Of a stretch of DNA of 64,000 bases, positions 16,291 to 24,251 are shown in pieces. How positions within the stretch are numbered: the first letter of the stretch is position 1; each line of letters starts with the position of its first letter. The position numbers and the translations under genes were made by a program. The notes under the pieces are model-generated. The model did no database searches. It was not told where the DNA came from and saw only the letters and a program-made list of their open reading frames with translations. The DNA comes from CAVZTA01 sp963778025 (GTDB lineage: Bacteria; Chloroflexota; Limnocylindria; Limnocylindrales; CSP1-4), in the NCBI GenBank assembly GCA_963778025.1, contig CAVZTA010000003.1:372001-436000 (forward strand). The letters run 5' to 3'.

Positions 16291-17964
16291 ATGCTCGGGA
16301 ACCGCCTCGCGTTGCTCGGGGCAGTCGTCAAGGATCCGGCCCTGCGGCGCGCGCAGGGCGGGTTCCTGCTGTCGACCATCGCCGAGTGGGCAAGCTGGCT
16401 GGCCCTCGTCGTGTACGCCTACGACCGTGGCGGCGCCGCTGAGGCCGGCGTCGTCGGGTTCGTCCTGGGTGCGCCGGTGATCCTCGTCGTGCCGGCCGTC
16501 TCGATCATCGGTGACCGCTGGCCGAGGGCCCGGGTCCTGCTGGCGGTGTATCTGCTGCTGGCGCTGGCATTCCTCGCGACGGGGCTGCTGCTCGCGGCGG
16601 GCGCGGCAGTCGCCGGCTACCTCGCGGGTGTGGTCGCGATGCTGGTCCTCGGTCTCGTCCGGCCGCTGCTTGGCGCGCTCCTGCCGGAGGTGGCCGGGAG
16701 CCCGGATGCGCTGACCGCCGCGAACGTCGTGTCCGGTCTCGTCGAGGGCGTCGGCGCGCTGGTCGGGCCGCTCGCGGCCGGGGCGCTGCTCGCCGCCGGT
16801 GGCGCGCCGCTCGTGCTCGGGGCATGCGCGATCGTGCTCGCTGTCGCGGCCGTCGCGATGGGGCCGATCGCGGCCGCTCCGTCCGCGGTCGTCTCCGATC
16901 CGGTGGTGGATGGCGAACCCACCGGGAGGACGTCATTGGGTGACTTCGCCCGCGAGCTCGCTGCAGGCGCGACCGCGGTGCTGGCCGACCGACGGCTGAC
17001 CGCGGCGGTGGTGCTCGTCACGACGGCGATCGGTCTGCTGGGCGCGCTCGGCGTGTTCATCGTCGTGATCGCCATCGATGTCCTTGGGCTGGACGAGGGC
17101 GCCGTCGGCTACCTGACCGCGGTGAGCGGCATCGGGGCGCTCATCGGCTCGGCAGCGAGCATCGTGCTGGTCGGTCGAGAGCGGCTGGGGATCGCGCTCG
17201 TCGGCGGCACCGCGGCCTTCGGCCTGTCGGTCGCCGCGCTGGGCCTCGTGCGAGACCCGCTCGGCGTCGCGCTGGTGCTGATGCTGACGGGGATCGGCTG
17301 GACCTACGCCTACGTGGCGGCGACGACGCTCACCCAGCGACTGGCGGGCGACGACGTGATGACCCGGGTATTCGGCCTGTCGGAAGCGACCCAGACATTC
17401 GCGGAGGCGCTCGGCGCGCTGGCCGTCCCGATCCTGGTCGTGGCGTTCGGCACCAGCGGAGCGATGATCGCGGCCGGCCTGGCACTCTCGATCGTGGCGC
17501 TCGCCGCCGCGCCGCTGTACCTCCGGGCCGAGCGGACGGATCCCGAGCTGCTGCGGGACGTCCGCCTGCTCCGTGCTGTGCCCATGTTCGAGCCGCTCTC
17601 CGCGCCCGTCATCGAGCGCCTGGCGCACGGCGCGATCCACGTGTCCGTCCCGGCGGGGGCGGCGATCGTCAACGAGGGCGAGCCGGGCGATCGCCTGTAC
17701 CTGCTCGCTGAGGGCTCGGCGGATGTCATCGTCGGTGGCCGTGAGGTGCGCGTCCTGGGCCCCGGCGAGGTGTTCGGCGAGATCGCGCTGCTGCGCGACG
17801 TGCCGCGGACGGCGACCGTCCGCGCCCGGACGGCGGTGGAGCTCCTGGCCGTGGATCGGGCACCCTTCCTCGAGGCGCTCACGGGTCAGGCGCGCAGCCG
17901 CCGCCTCGCGGGAGAGGTCGCGGCGGGGCGACTCGCCGCCGATGCCGCCGCCAAGGGCCCGTGA
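16291..17964 (+). CDS. MFS transporter fused to a cyclic-nucleotide-binding domain
   Basis: A 557-residue membrane protein. Residues 1-415 form about twelve helices of a major-facilitator exporter (ALVVYAYDRGG near the start). Residues about 425-540 are a cNMP-binding beta-roll: LLRAVPMFEPLSAPVIERLA, then AIVNEGEPGDRLYLLAEG, the phosphate-cassette region GEVFGEIALLRDVPRTATVR and a closing helix. The cassette keeps the FGEIALL and Arg-Thr-Ala elements, so ligand binding is plausible. Gene begins at ATG 16291 with a leaderless-type promoter. The stop overlaps a small frame (GTGA). A second fusion of the same design lies at 42.1-43.9 kb. Confidence 0.88.
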   Translation: MLGNRLALLGAVVKDPALRRAQGGFLLSTIAEWASWLALVVYAYDRGGAAEAGVVGFVLGAPVILVVPAVSIIGDRWPRARVLLAVYLLLALAFLATGLLLAAGAAVAGYLAGVVAMLVLGLVRPLLGALLPEVAGSPDALTAANVVSGLVEGVGALVGPLAAGALLAAGGAPLVLGACAIVLAVAAVAMGPIAAAPSAVVSDPVVDGEPTGRTSLGDFARELAAGATAVLADRRLTAAVVLVTTAIGLLGALGVFIVVIAIDVLGLDEGAVGYLTAVSGIGALIGSAASIVLVGRERLGIALVGGTAAFGLSVAALGLVRDPLGVALVLMLTGIGWTYAYVAATTLTQRLAGDDVMTRVFGLSEATQTFAEALGALAVPILVVAFGTSGAMIAAGLALSIVALAAAPLYLRAERTDPELLRDVRLLRAVPMFEPLSAPVIERLAHGAIHVSVPAGAAIVNEGEPGDRLYLLAEGSADVIVGGREVRVLGPGEVFGEIALLRDVPRTATVRARTAVELLAVDRAPFLEALTGQARSRRLAGEVAAGRLAADAAAKGP

Positions 17965-18122
17965 CCGACGGCGACGACGTCCCCGCGAGCGGCGGCCCGG
18001 ATCGTTCGGAGGCGCGGGCGATCGCTCGAGCCTCGCGCTTCGCCGCCATCAGCCGGTTCCTGCTCGACCGGACCGACGAGGCCCGCCGGCTCGCGTCGGT
18101 GCTGGGCGTGCCGTTACGCTAG
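17961..18122 (+). CDS. Small hypothetical protein (53 aa)
   Basis: A 54-codon frame that starts at GTG 17961, overlapping the TGA of the MFS fusion gene by 4 nt, the same coupling used across this window. The product is acidic then helical: VTDGDDVPASGGPDRSEARA followed by ASRFAAISRFLLDRTDEARR and VLGVPLR. No known family. The overlap and the high third-position GC make it a credible gene. Confidence 0.5.
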   Translation: MTDGDDVPASGGPDRSEARAIARASRFAAISRFLLDRTDEARRLASVLGVPLR

Positions 18123-18161
18123 CGCGGCCGTCACCCGATCCTCGCCGCCCAGGAGTGATCG

Positions 18162-18626
18162 ATGTACCCATGGCTCGTGTTCGTCCATCTGCTCGGCCTC
18201 ATCGTCTTCGTGGCGATGCACGGCGTGGCCATGTTCGTCGCGTTCCGGATCCGGCCGGAGCGCGACGCGGCCGTCGTCAAGCTGCTGCTCGCGCTGTCGT
18301 CACGGGCCAATCAGGCGATGTATCTCGGACTGCTGCTGCTGGGCATCGGTGGGCTCGGCGCGGCGGGATCCGCCGGCCTGCTGGTGGCGCCGTGGATCGT
18401 CGCGTCGTACATCGTCCTGATCGTCGTGTTCATCGCGATGTACGCGCTCGGCGCGGGCTTCTACTACCCGCTGCGCGAGGAGCTCGAAGGCAAGGAGGGC
18501 GCGCCACCGCTCGAGGGTGACGCGCTCGTCGCCCGCCTCCAGAATCGTCGGCCGGAGGCGCTCGCCGTGTTCGGCTTCGGCGGGCTCGCGCTCCTGACCT
18601 GGCTCATGGTGTTCAAGCCGGGCTGA
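18162..18626 (+). CDS. Four-helix membrane protein (DUF2269/CopD-like)
   Basis: A 154-residue integral membrane protein of unknown function. Helices lie at about 4-27 (VFVHLLGLIVFVAMHGVAMF), 50-70, 78-105 and 130-150. His9 and His20 in the first helix resemble heme- or metal-binding positions of the CopD/DUF2269 type families. AGGAGTG precedes ATG 18162 by 6 bases, giving a good ribosome site. A polar loop with an acidic cluster (REELEGKEGAPP) links helices three and four. It converges on the histidine-kinase operon. Confidence 0.7.
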   Translation: MYPWLVFVHLLGLIVFVAMHGVAMFVAFRIRPERDAAVVKLLLALSSRANQAMYLGLLLLGIGGLGAAGSAGLLVAPWIVASYIVLIVVFIAMYALGAGFYYPLREELEGKEGAPPLEGDALVARLQNRRPEALAVFGFGGLALLTWLMVFKPG

Positions 18627-18644
18627 TCGACACCCGCGGTCGCA

Positions 18645-18870
18645 GTCGCGCGAGCCGCTCGGCGGCGCAACCGACCAAGGGGCTCGTCACGAGCCCCTGG
18701 ACGAGCCGCCCAGCGGCGCATCCGGCGTTCACTGGCGTCCTGGCGGCTCGATCGAGCCGCGTGGCGGCTCGCTGGGCGAACCTTGGCCGACCGTCGAGCG
18801 CTGGCGGCGCGGACGCCGGATCGGGCGGCCGACCGTTGAGCCGCTGGGCGGCGCGGATCGCGGCCGCGGA
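18645..18870. repeat. Repeat-rich intergenic region with hairpins
   Basis: Between convergent genes lies a run of related GC-rich units. GAGCCGC-NN-GCGGCGC-type units of about 18 bp occur at 18652-18669, 18703-18720 and 18838-18855. A perfect 9-bp hairpin (AGGGGCTCG, loop TCA, 18678-18698) and an 18-bp perfect palindrome (GCGGCTCGATCGAGCCGC, 18743-18760) lie among them. The region is not coding in any clear frame. It may act as a two-way terminator or a palindromic repeat cluster. Confidence 0.6.
18678..18698. terminator. Hairpin between convergent genes
   Basis: AGGGGCTCG pairs with CGAGCCCCT across a 3-nt loop. It lies 52 bases past the membrane-protein stop and 180 bases past the histidine-kinase stop. 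There is no T run on either side, so it would be a non-canonical terminator or a transcript-end stabiliser. Confidence 0.5.
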
Positions 18871-18878
18871 TCGGGCGG

Positions 18879-20306
18879 TCAGGTCGGCTCGGTAACGGCC
18901 ACCGGGATCGCGAACCAGAACGTGCTCCCCGCACCAGGCTCGCTCTCGAGCCACATCCGGCCACCGTGCGCCTCGACGATCTGCCTCGAGATGGGCAGAC
19001 CGAGGCCCGTGCCCTTCGGCCCATCGGGCAGCGTGTCCGACGACTGGCGGAACGGCTCGAATACCCGGGCATGATCCGCGCGCGGGATACCCGAGCCGGT
19101 ATCGGCGACGGAGACCACGACTTCGTCCGCGTCGGCCGCCACGGAACAGCGGACCGACCCGGCGCGCGTGAACTTCACGGCATTCGACAGCAGGTTGATG
19201 ACGACCTGGACGAGCCGATCCGCGTCACCGGTGACCGCTGGCACGGCGTCGGCGACGGCCACCTCCAGCGGCAGGCCCGCGACCTCGTAGAGCGACGAGG
19301 TCGCGGCCACCGCCTGGCGCACCACCGCACGCAGATCGACCGGATCCGCACGGAACTCGAACCGGCCCGACTCGATCCTCGCGAGGTCCAGGAGGTCGTC
19401 GATCAAGCCCTTCAGCCGCAGTCCTTCGGCCTCGACGATGCCGAGGGTCTCGCTCACCTGGCGGACCGCACGATCGACCTTCGGATCGTCCCTCGGCGTC
19501 AGCGGGAAGATCACGTCGTCGAGCCGCTTCCGGTCGAGCTTCGCGAACCCGACGATCGAGGTGAGCGGGGTCCGCAGCTCGTGCGAGACGTTGGACAGGA
19601 AGGTCGACTTGGCCGCGTTCGCCGCCTCCGCCACGGTCCGCGCGTCCTGTGCCTCGCTCATCGCCCGCACGAGGTCCCGCGTCCGCTCCTCGACCCGCGC
19701 CTCGAGGACCCGGTTCTGCGCTTCCAGCTCGGCGTACAGCCGTGACGACTCGAGCGCGCCCGCGATGAGGTTGCCGACCGTGTGGAGCACCGGGCCATCG
19801 CCCGCCTCGACGCCGCGTCCGGCCCGCCGGTCGTCGACCGCAAGGATGCCGACCGACCGCCCCTGCGTCAGCAGTGGCGTGCCCACGAAGTCCCGGACAC
19901 CGAGCGCCGCCGCGAACGCCCAATTCGGTGGGTGCGCGTCGGCATCCACGTCCCGGAACAACAGCGGCCCGTCCGCCCGGGCCAGCTGGGCGAGCAGCGC
20001 ATCCGGGTCGTCGAGCGCGATCGAGACGCCGCCGACGAGCGCCGCCAGCTCGCCGCTGCCGCCGAACGCGCGCCCGTGGGTCAGGGTGCCCGCGACCGGG
20101 TCGACAAGGAGGATCAGTCCCCGCTCGAAGCCCAGACCGCCGACGGCCACCTTGAGACCGATATCGACGATCTCGTCCCGGTCGAGCGTCCCGGACAGCT
20201 CGATGGCCAGCCGGTTGAGGGCGACGAGCTCGGTGAGCCGGTCGCCGAGCGCCCGCTCGACGCTGCGGGGTGTCTCGGTCGGTCGCGAGGGTCCCTCGGC
20301 CGTCAC
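18879..20306 (-). CDS. GAF-domain sensor histidine kinase
   Basis: Cytoplasmic two-component kinase of 475 residues. A GAF domain spans about 30-190 (FERGLILLVDPVAGTLTHG, VGTPLLTQGRSVGILAVDD), then a coiled coil (LYAELEAQNRVLEARVEERT), HisKA with phospho-acceptor His242 in SNVSHELRTPLTSI, and a HATPase domain with N box LSNAVKF, G1 ADTGSGIP and G2 GTGLGLPISRQIVEAHGG. No membrane segment, so the signal is internal. GTG 20306 overlaps the end of the upstream GAF gene by 4 nt. It is the last gene of the response regulator-GAF-kinase operon. Confidence 0.93.
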   Translation of the reverse strand: MTAEGPSRPTETPRSVERALGDRLTELVALNRLAIELSGTLDRDEIVDIGLKVAVGGLGFERGLILLVDPVAGTLTHGRAFGGSGELAALVGGVSIALDDPDALLAQLARADGPLLFRDVDADAHPPNWAFAAALGVRDFVGTPLLTQGRSVGILAVDDRRAGRGVEAGDGPVLHTVGNLIAGALESSRLYAELEAQNRVLEARVEERTRDLVRAMSEAQDARTVAEAANAAKSTFLSNVSHELRTPLTSIVGFAKLDRKRLDDVIFPLTPRDDPKVDRAVRQVSETLGIVEAEGLRLKGLIDDLLDLARIESGRFEFRADPVDLRAVVRQAVAATSSLYEVAGLPLEVAVADAVPAVTGDADRLVQVVINLLSNAVKFTRAGSVRCSVAADADEVVVSVADTGSGIPRADHARVFEPFRQSSDTLPDGPKGTGLGLPISRQIVEAHGGRMWLESEPGAGSTFWFAIPVAVTEPT

Positions 20307-21106
20307 CGGGCGACGGCGGTGCCCGCTCCGCCGGGTGCACGCCGTGCCTGCGCGATGGCCGGGCCGGTCAGCGCGGCGATCGCGGCGACGACCTTCAGAT
20401 CGGTCGACCGGAACGCGGCAGGCGTCGTGGACGCGGCGCCCAGGACGCCGAACGTCCGTCCATCGGCACGGAGCGGCGCGACCACGAACGACCGGTAGCC
20501 ACGTTCCGGAGGCGTGGCGAGCGGTTCCTCCGCCACGTCGTCGACGAGATCGGTCTCGCCGCGCTCCAGCGCGCCGCCCAGGATCCCCTCGCCGGCATCG
20601 AGCCGCGCGAATGGCCCCACGACCCCGATCACGCGATCCGAGAGCGCATCGCCCGACAGGCCGCCCTCGAGCACGACGATCGCCTGCGCGTCGCCCGGCA
20701 GGCGCGCCAGCTCGCGCTCCGCGATGGCGACGATCTCGTCCTGGCCCTTGGCCGCGCCGATCGCGTCCGCGAGGTCGTAGATGAGCGACAGCTCGCGGTA
20801 GCGCTCGAGGGCCTCGTTCGCGAGACTCCGCTTGTCGCGCTCGCGAGCCGCCGCATAGCTCAGCACCGACGCGATCGCCCGCGCGGCACGGCCGCCCTCG
20901 ACCGACCCGATCGTGTCGTGGTCGACGGTGATCTCGTGCCGCTCGGTGCCGTCGCGGGCACCCACGGCCCGATCCAGGATGACCGAGCCGTCGGCGTCGC
21001 GGATGGTCACGCTCGCGTCGGTCCCCGCGAGGAGCGCGGAGACCATCGGGGCGACGGTGCGGTGACGGACGATGAGCCGACGGAGCTCGCTGACGTGGTC
21101 GCTCAT
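20303..21106 (-). CDS. GAF-domain signalling protein
   Basis: A 267-residue protein with two sensor-like parts. The N-terminal third (ASVTIRDADGSVILDRAVGA) resembles a small ligand-binding module; the C-terminal part (about 110-255) is a GAF domain with LSLIYDLADAIGAAKGQDEI and SFVVAPLRADGRTFGVLGAA. It has no output domain, so it probably feeds the histidine kinase whose gene overlaps it by 4 nt. The response-regulator gene ends 7 bases before its start. Confidence 0.8.
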   Translation of the reverse strand: MSDHVSELRRLIVRHRTVAPMVSALLAGTDASVTIRDADGSVILDRAVGARDGTERHEITVDHDTIGSVEGGRAARAIASVLSYAAARERDKRSLANEALERYRELSLIYDLADAIGAAKGQDEIVAIAERELARLPGDAQAIVVLEGGLSGDALSDRVIGVVGPFARLDAGEGILGGALERGETDLVDDVAEEPLATPPERGYRSFVVAPLRADGRTFGVLGAASTTPAAFRSTDLKVVAAIAALTGPAIAQARRAPGGAGTAVAR

Positions 21107-21113
21107 CGAGCCG

Positions 21114-21488
21114 TCACCCGACCACGCCCCGGGCGAGCTCGAGCAGCTCGTCGGGGTCGAACGGCTTCGTCAGGTACGCGTCGGCGCCCGCGGCCATGCC
21201 CTGCTCGCGGTCGTATGCCTGGCCCTTGGCGGTCAGCAGGACGACGTGCGTGTCGGTCAGCCCGAGCTCCTGCTTCACCGCCCGGCACACCTCGAACCCG
21301 TTCTTGCGCGGCATCATCACGTCGAGGAACACGAGGTCGGGGTGCTGGGCCTCGATGACCTCGAGCGCCTCCTCGCCGTCGGCCGCGGTGAACACGTCGA
21401 CGCCATCGTCGGTCAGCTCCTCCAGCGCCTGCTCGATGAGCAGCCGGATGTGCTGCTCGTCGTCGACGATGAGGATGCTGCGCGACAT
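21114..21488 (-). CDS. Single-domain response regulator (CheY-like)
   Basis: A 124-residue receiver with no output domain. The acidic pocket is VDDE (Asp9, Asp10), the phospho-acceptor is Asp56 in LVFLDVMMPRKNG and the conserved Lys108 is in YLTKPFDP. GGAGG lies about 7 bases before ATG 21488. It is the first gene of the operon with the GAF protein and the GAF histidine kinase, so it is the likely phosphate target of that kinase. Output must be through protein contact or a further relay. Confidence 0.93.
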   Translation of the reverse strand: MSRSILIVDDEQHIRLLIEQALEELTDDGVDVFTAADGEEALEVIEAQHPDLVFLDVMMPRKNGFEVCRAVKQELGLTDTHVVLLTAKGQAYDREQGMAAGADAYLTKPFDPDELLELARGVVG

Positions 21489-21563
21489 GCTGCCTCCGGA
21501 ACCTCTGCGGGACGGCGGGAACGATGCCGGAATGTGCGGAGGGCCGCAAGCCGAACGCGACGA

Positions 21564-21588
21564 ACCGGCCAGCGGGATGCTGGCCGGT
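21564..21588. terminator. Hairpin terminator downstream of the TolB-like gene
   Basis: ACCGGCCAGC pairs with GCTGGCCGGT across a 5-nt loop (GGGAT). It lies between the 3' end of the minus-strand TolB-like gene and the response-regulator start, where a terminator is expected. No T tract is evident. Confidence 0.6.
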
Positions 21589-21645
21589 CGTGCCCCTGTC
21601 GAACGGACGGGAGTCAGGTCGCGGCGACGGTGCCGCGCAAGACGC

Positions 21646-22576
21646 TCACGGCAGTCGATCGCCCCGCGGCTGCCAGGCAGGGACCGCCTGGAGGCCGAGC
21701 GGATGGACGACGTGGATCGCACCGCTTGCCACGTCGACGATCCGCGCCGTGCGGTCCTCGAACCGGAGGAACGCGATCGCCGTTCCGTCGGGCGACCACG
21801 ACGTTCCGAAGTCGTCCGTCGGACCGCCGACCACGGTGTGCTGCCCGCTGCCGTCGGCGTTCATGACCAGGATGTCACCCGGGTCGCCCGCCGCGTAGGC
21901 GAGCTTCGAGCCGTCAGGGCTCCAGTCGACCGTCTGATCCTTGAACGCGGCGTCGAACGTCAACTGGGTCGGGTGCAGAGCCGTCAGCATCCATCACGAA
22001 CACCTGGCCTGTTCCGTCGACGCGGTCGCTGGTGAAGGCGATCTTCGACCGTCCGGGGAGCACACGGGAAGCCCGTCGTTCGGCCGGGTCCGTCGTCAAC
22101 CGCCGCAGGTCGGTCCCGTCGCTGTCGATCGACGAAGACGTCCGCGTTCGTGCCGCCAGCCATGACGGCCGCTGAAGACGATCCGCCGACCGTCGGGGGA
22201 GAAGTCGGGAAAGATCATGCGGCCGCCGAGGTGCGGTCACCTGGCGCTTGTCGGATGCCATTGGCCTTCATCGTCCAGATCTCGATGATGCCGCCCTGCG
22301 CCCGGATGCCGTGGCAGAACGCGAGGCGCTTGCCGTCGGCCGACCAGGCCGGACAGGCGTCGAACAGCGGGTCGGTCGTCAGTCGGTGGAGGCGACTGGC
22401 CGCCGGGCAGGGACGTGTAAAGGTCGAAGTTGCCGCCGACGTCGGCGCGTGAACGCGAGCACGCCGTTGGTCGAGCCCGGATAGGTCGCGGCCGCCGGCT
22501 GGGCGGTCCATGGCGCAAGGATCAGGCCCAGCGCGGCGGTGACCATGCCGCCGAGGCGGCGCGCTCGATCTGTCAT
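21646..22576 (-). pseudogene. TolB-like WD40/beta-propeller secreted protein, several frameshifts
   Basis: Exported beta-propeller protein with TolB-type repeats. From ATG 22576 (AGGAGAG upstream) comes a signal peptide (MTDRARRLGGMVTAALGLIL, cleavage after AAA) and YPGSTNGVLAFTR. Later pieces in changing frames are RADVGGNFDLYTSLPGG, LTTDPLFDACPAWSADGKRL, IIEIWTMKANGIRQ, IDSDGTDLRRLTTDPAERRA, KIAFTSDRVDGTGQVFVMDA and TVDWSPDGSKLAYAAG, ending at 21646. At least four frame changes are needed. Pieces appear in the right order, so the gene was whole recently or the sequence here is poor. It is divergent from the SARP-like gene, which is also broken. Confidence 0.75.
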
Positions 22577-22772
22577 CTGGCTCTCCTGGGTTATCGACAT
22601 GCGGTGGTCCCCGCAGGGAGATCGGGCGGGAGCGTCGGTGACGTCTCCCTGGCTGGGCCCGGTGGGCAGGTGCCGCAGCACGCTGCGAGGAGCGCCTCAA
22701 GCGCCGGCTCAACCGGACCTCACGACGCCGCTCAGCGGCTGGGCCGTGACACGCGCGTGGTCAAATGCGGTC

Positions 22773-24227
22773 ATGGAGTTTCGCCTCCTCGGCCGCTCGA
22801 GGTTCATCGACGCCGGCGGCGTCATCACGATCGACCGCGGCAAGCCGACTGGGCCTCCTCGAGATGCTGCTGCTCCATGCCGGAGAGGTGGTCCCGAGCG
22901 AGCAGCTTCTCGAGGCGTTGTGGGGCGAGGAGCCTCCCGCGACGGCCGATCATGCCGTCGAGGTCTACGTCTCGCGGCTTCGACGCGTCCTGGGCGATGA
23001 GCGGATCGAGACCCGCATGCCGGGCTACCGACTCCGGCTCGCTCAGGGCGACGTCCTGGACCTGGATCGGTTCCTGGACCTCACCGACCAAGCGGCACGG
23101 CGCTCCACGAAGGTCGACCGATGGACGCGACGGTCGTGCTCGCACAGGCGGAGGCGCTCTGGCGCGGCCCGGCGCTGTCCGAGCTGAGCGGATCGAGCGC
23201 GGGTCGGGCCGAGATCACGCGGCTCGACGAGCTCCGGATGTCGGCCACCGAGTCACGGATCGACGCGCGGCTTGCCACGGGCGCGGCCGACGAGCTGCTA
23301 CCCGAGCTCGAGCGCCTGGTCGCCGCACATCCCTTCCGGGAGCGGCTCCGCGCGCAGCTGATGCTCGCGCTCTACCGATCCGGTCGGCAGGCCGACGCGC
23401 TGACGGCGTTCCGACGAGCCCGCCTCGCTCTGGACGAGGAGCTGGGTGTCGAACCGGGCGCGCGCTCCAGGCCCTGCAGGTCGCGATCCTGCAGCAGGAT
23501 CCGGCACTCGATCTGCGAGCCCGACCGAACGACCTGGCCTCCCACAACCTGACCGACGCGGCCTCACCCGACGTTCGGGCAGGATCCTCCGCGAGCGGGG
23601 CTGTGGCCAGGAGGGGCCGGCGTGCGATCGGCGTGCTCGCGGCCGGCGTCGTGGTGGCAGTCGGGGCACTCGCGTCGGCGCTGTCACTGGCCGGCGGCGT
23701 CCCTGACACCCCACTCGGCGCGAGCTCGTCGGCACGCAACAGCGTCGCGGGGCCCGATCCCCGCGTGGTCACCGACCGCCGCCGGAGGTCGAGCTGCTGG
23801 AACATGTGCCGACGGCCGATCCGAGCGTCGTGTGCGCGCACCGACTCAGGCCGGGGCCGAACGGCGTCCGCGTCGGTCAGCCTCCGGTGCGACCTGCCGG
23901 TGCGGATCACTCGCCGACGTGGTCTGGTACGAGCGATTCGACACGCCGCAGGCCCTCGCGATCGCCTTCGATCACGCGATGCTCGGCGATCTCTCCGAGG
24001 GCACGTGCGACGCTTCGACGACGGAGGTGGTCGGACGATGGACGAGCGGCGAGACGTTCGATGGACGTCTCGCGTGCTTCACCGGCGAGGGCAGCGCCTG
24101 GATCGCTTGGACGTACGAACGTGGGCCAGACCTGGTCCTTGCCCGTGCGCGGCAGATGGGGTCCGACGCGGCAAGCGTCTCCGCGCTGTGGGAGTGGTGG
24201 TACGGGATCGCCGTGCTCCTTCGCTGA
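22773..24227 (+). pseudogene. SARP-type regulator (winged helix + BTAD) with membrane segment, several frameshifts
   Basis: Transcription activator of the SARP/AfsR class. ATG 22773 gives MEFRLLGRSRFIDAGGV, then after a frame change near 22855 the OmpR-like DNA-binding part (LGLLEMLLLHAGEVVPSEQL, VYVSRLRRVLGDERI). A further change near 23105 leads to the BTAD helices (VVLAQAEALWRGPALSELSG, AHPFRERLRAQLMLALYRSG, EELGVEPG). A third near 23460 gives LQVAILQQDPALDL, then one membrane helix (GVLAAGVVVAVGALASALSL). A last change leads to an outer domain ending WEWWYGIAVLLR. Frame changes of both signs occur. It may be a decaying gene or a badly resolved stretch. Confidence 0.75.
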
Positions 24228-24251
24228 TCGCTCGGTCGCAGCGGTCAGGCG

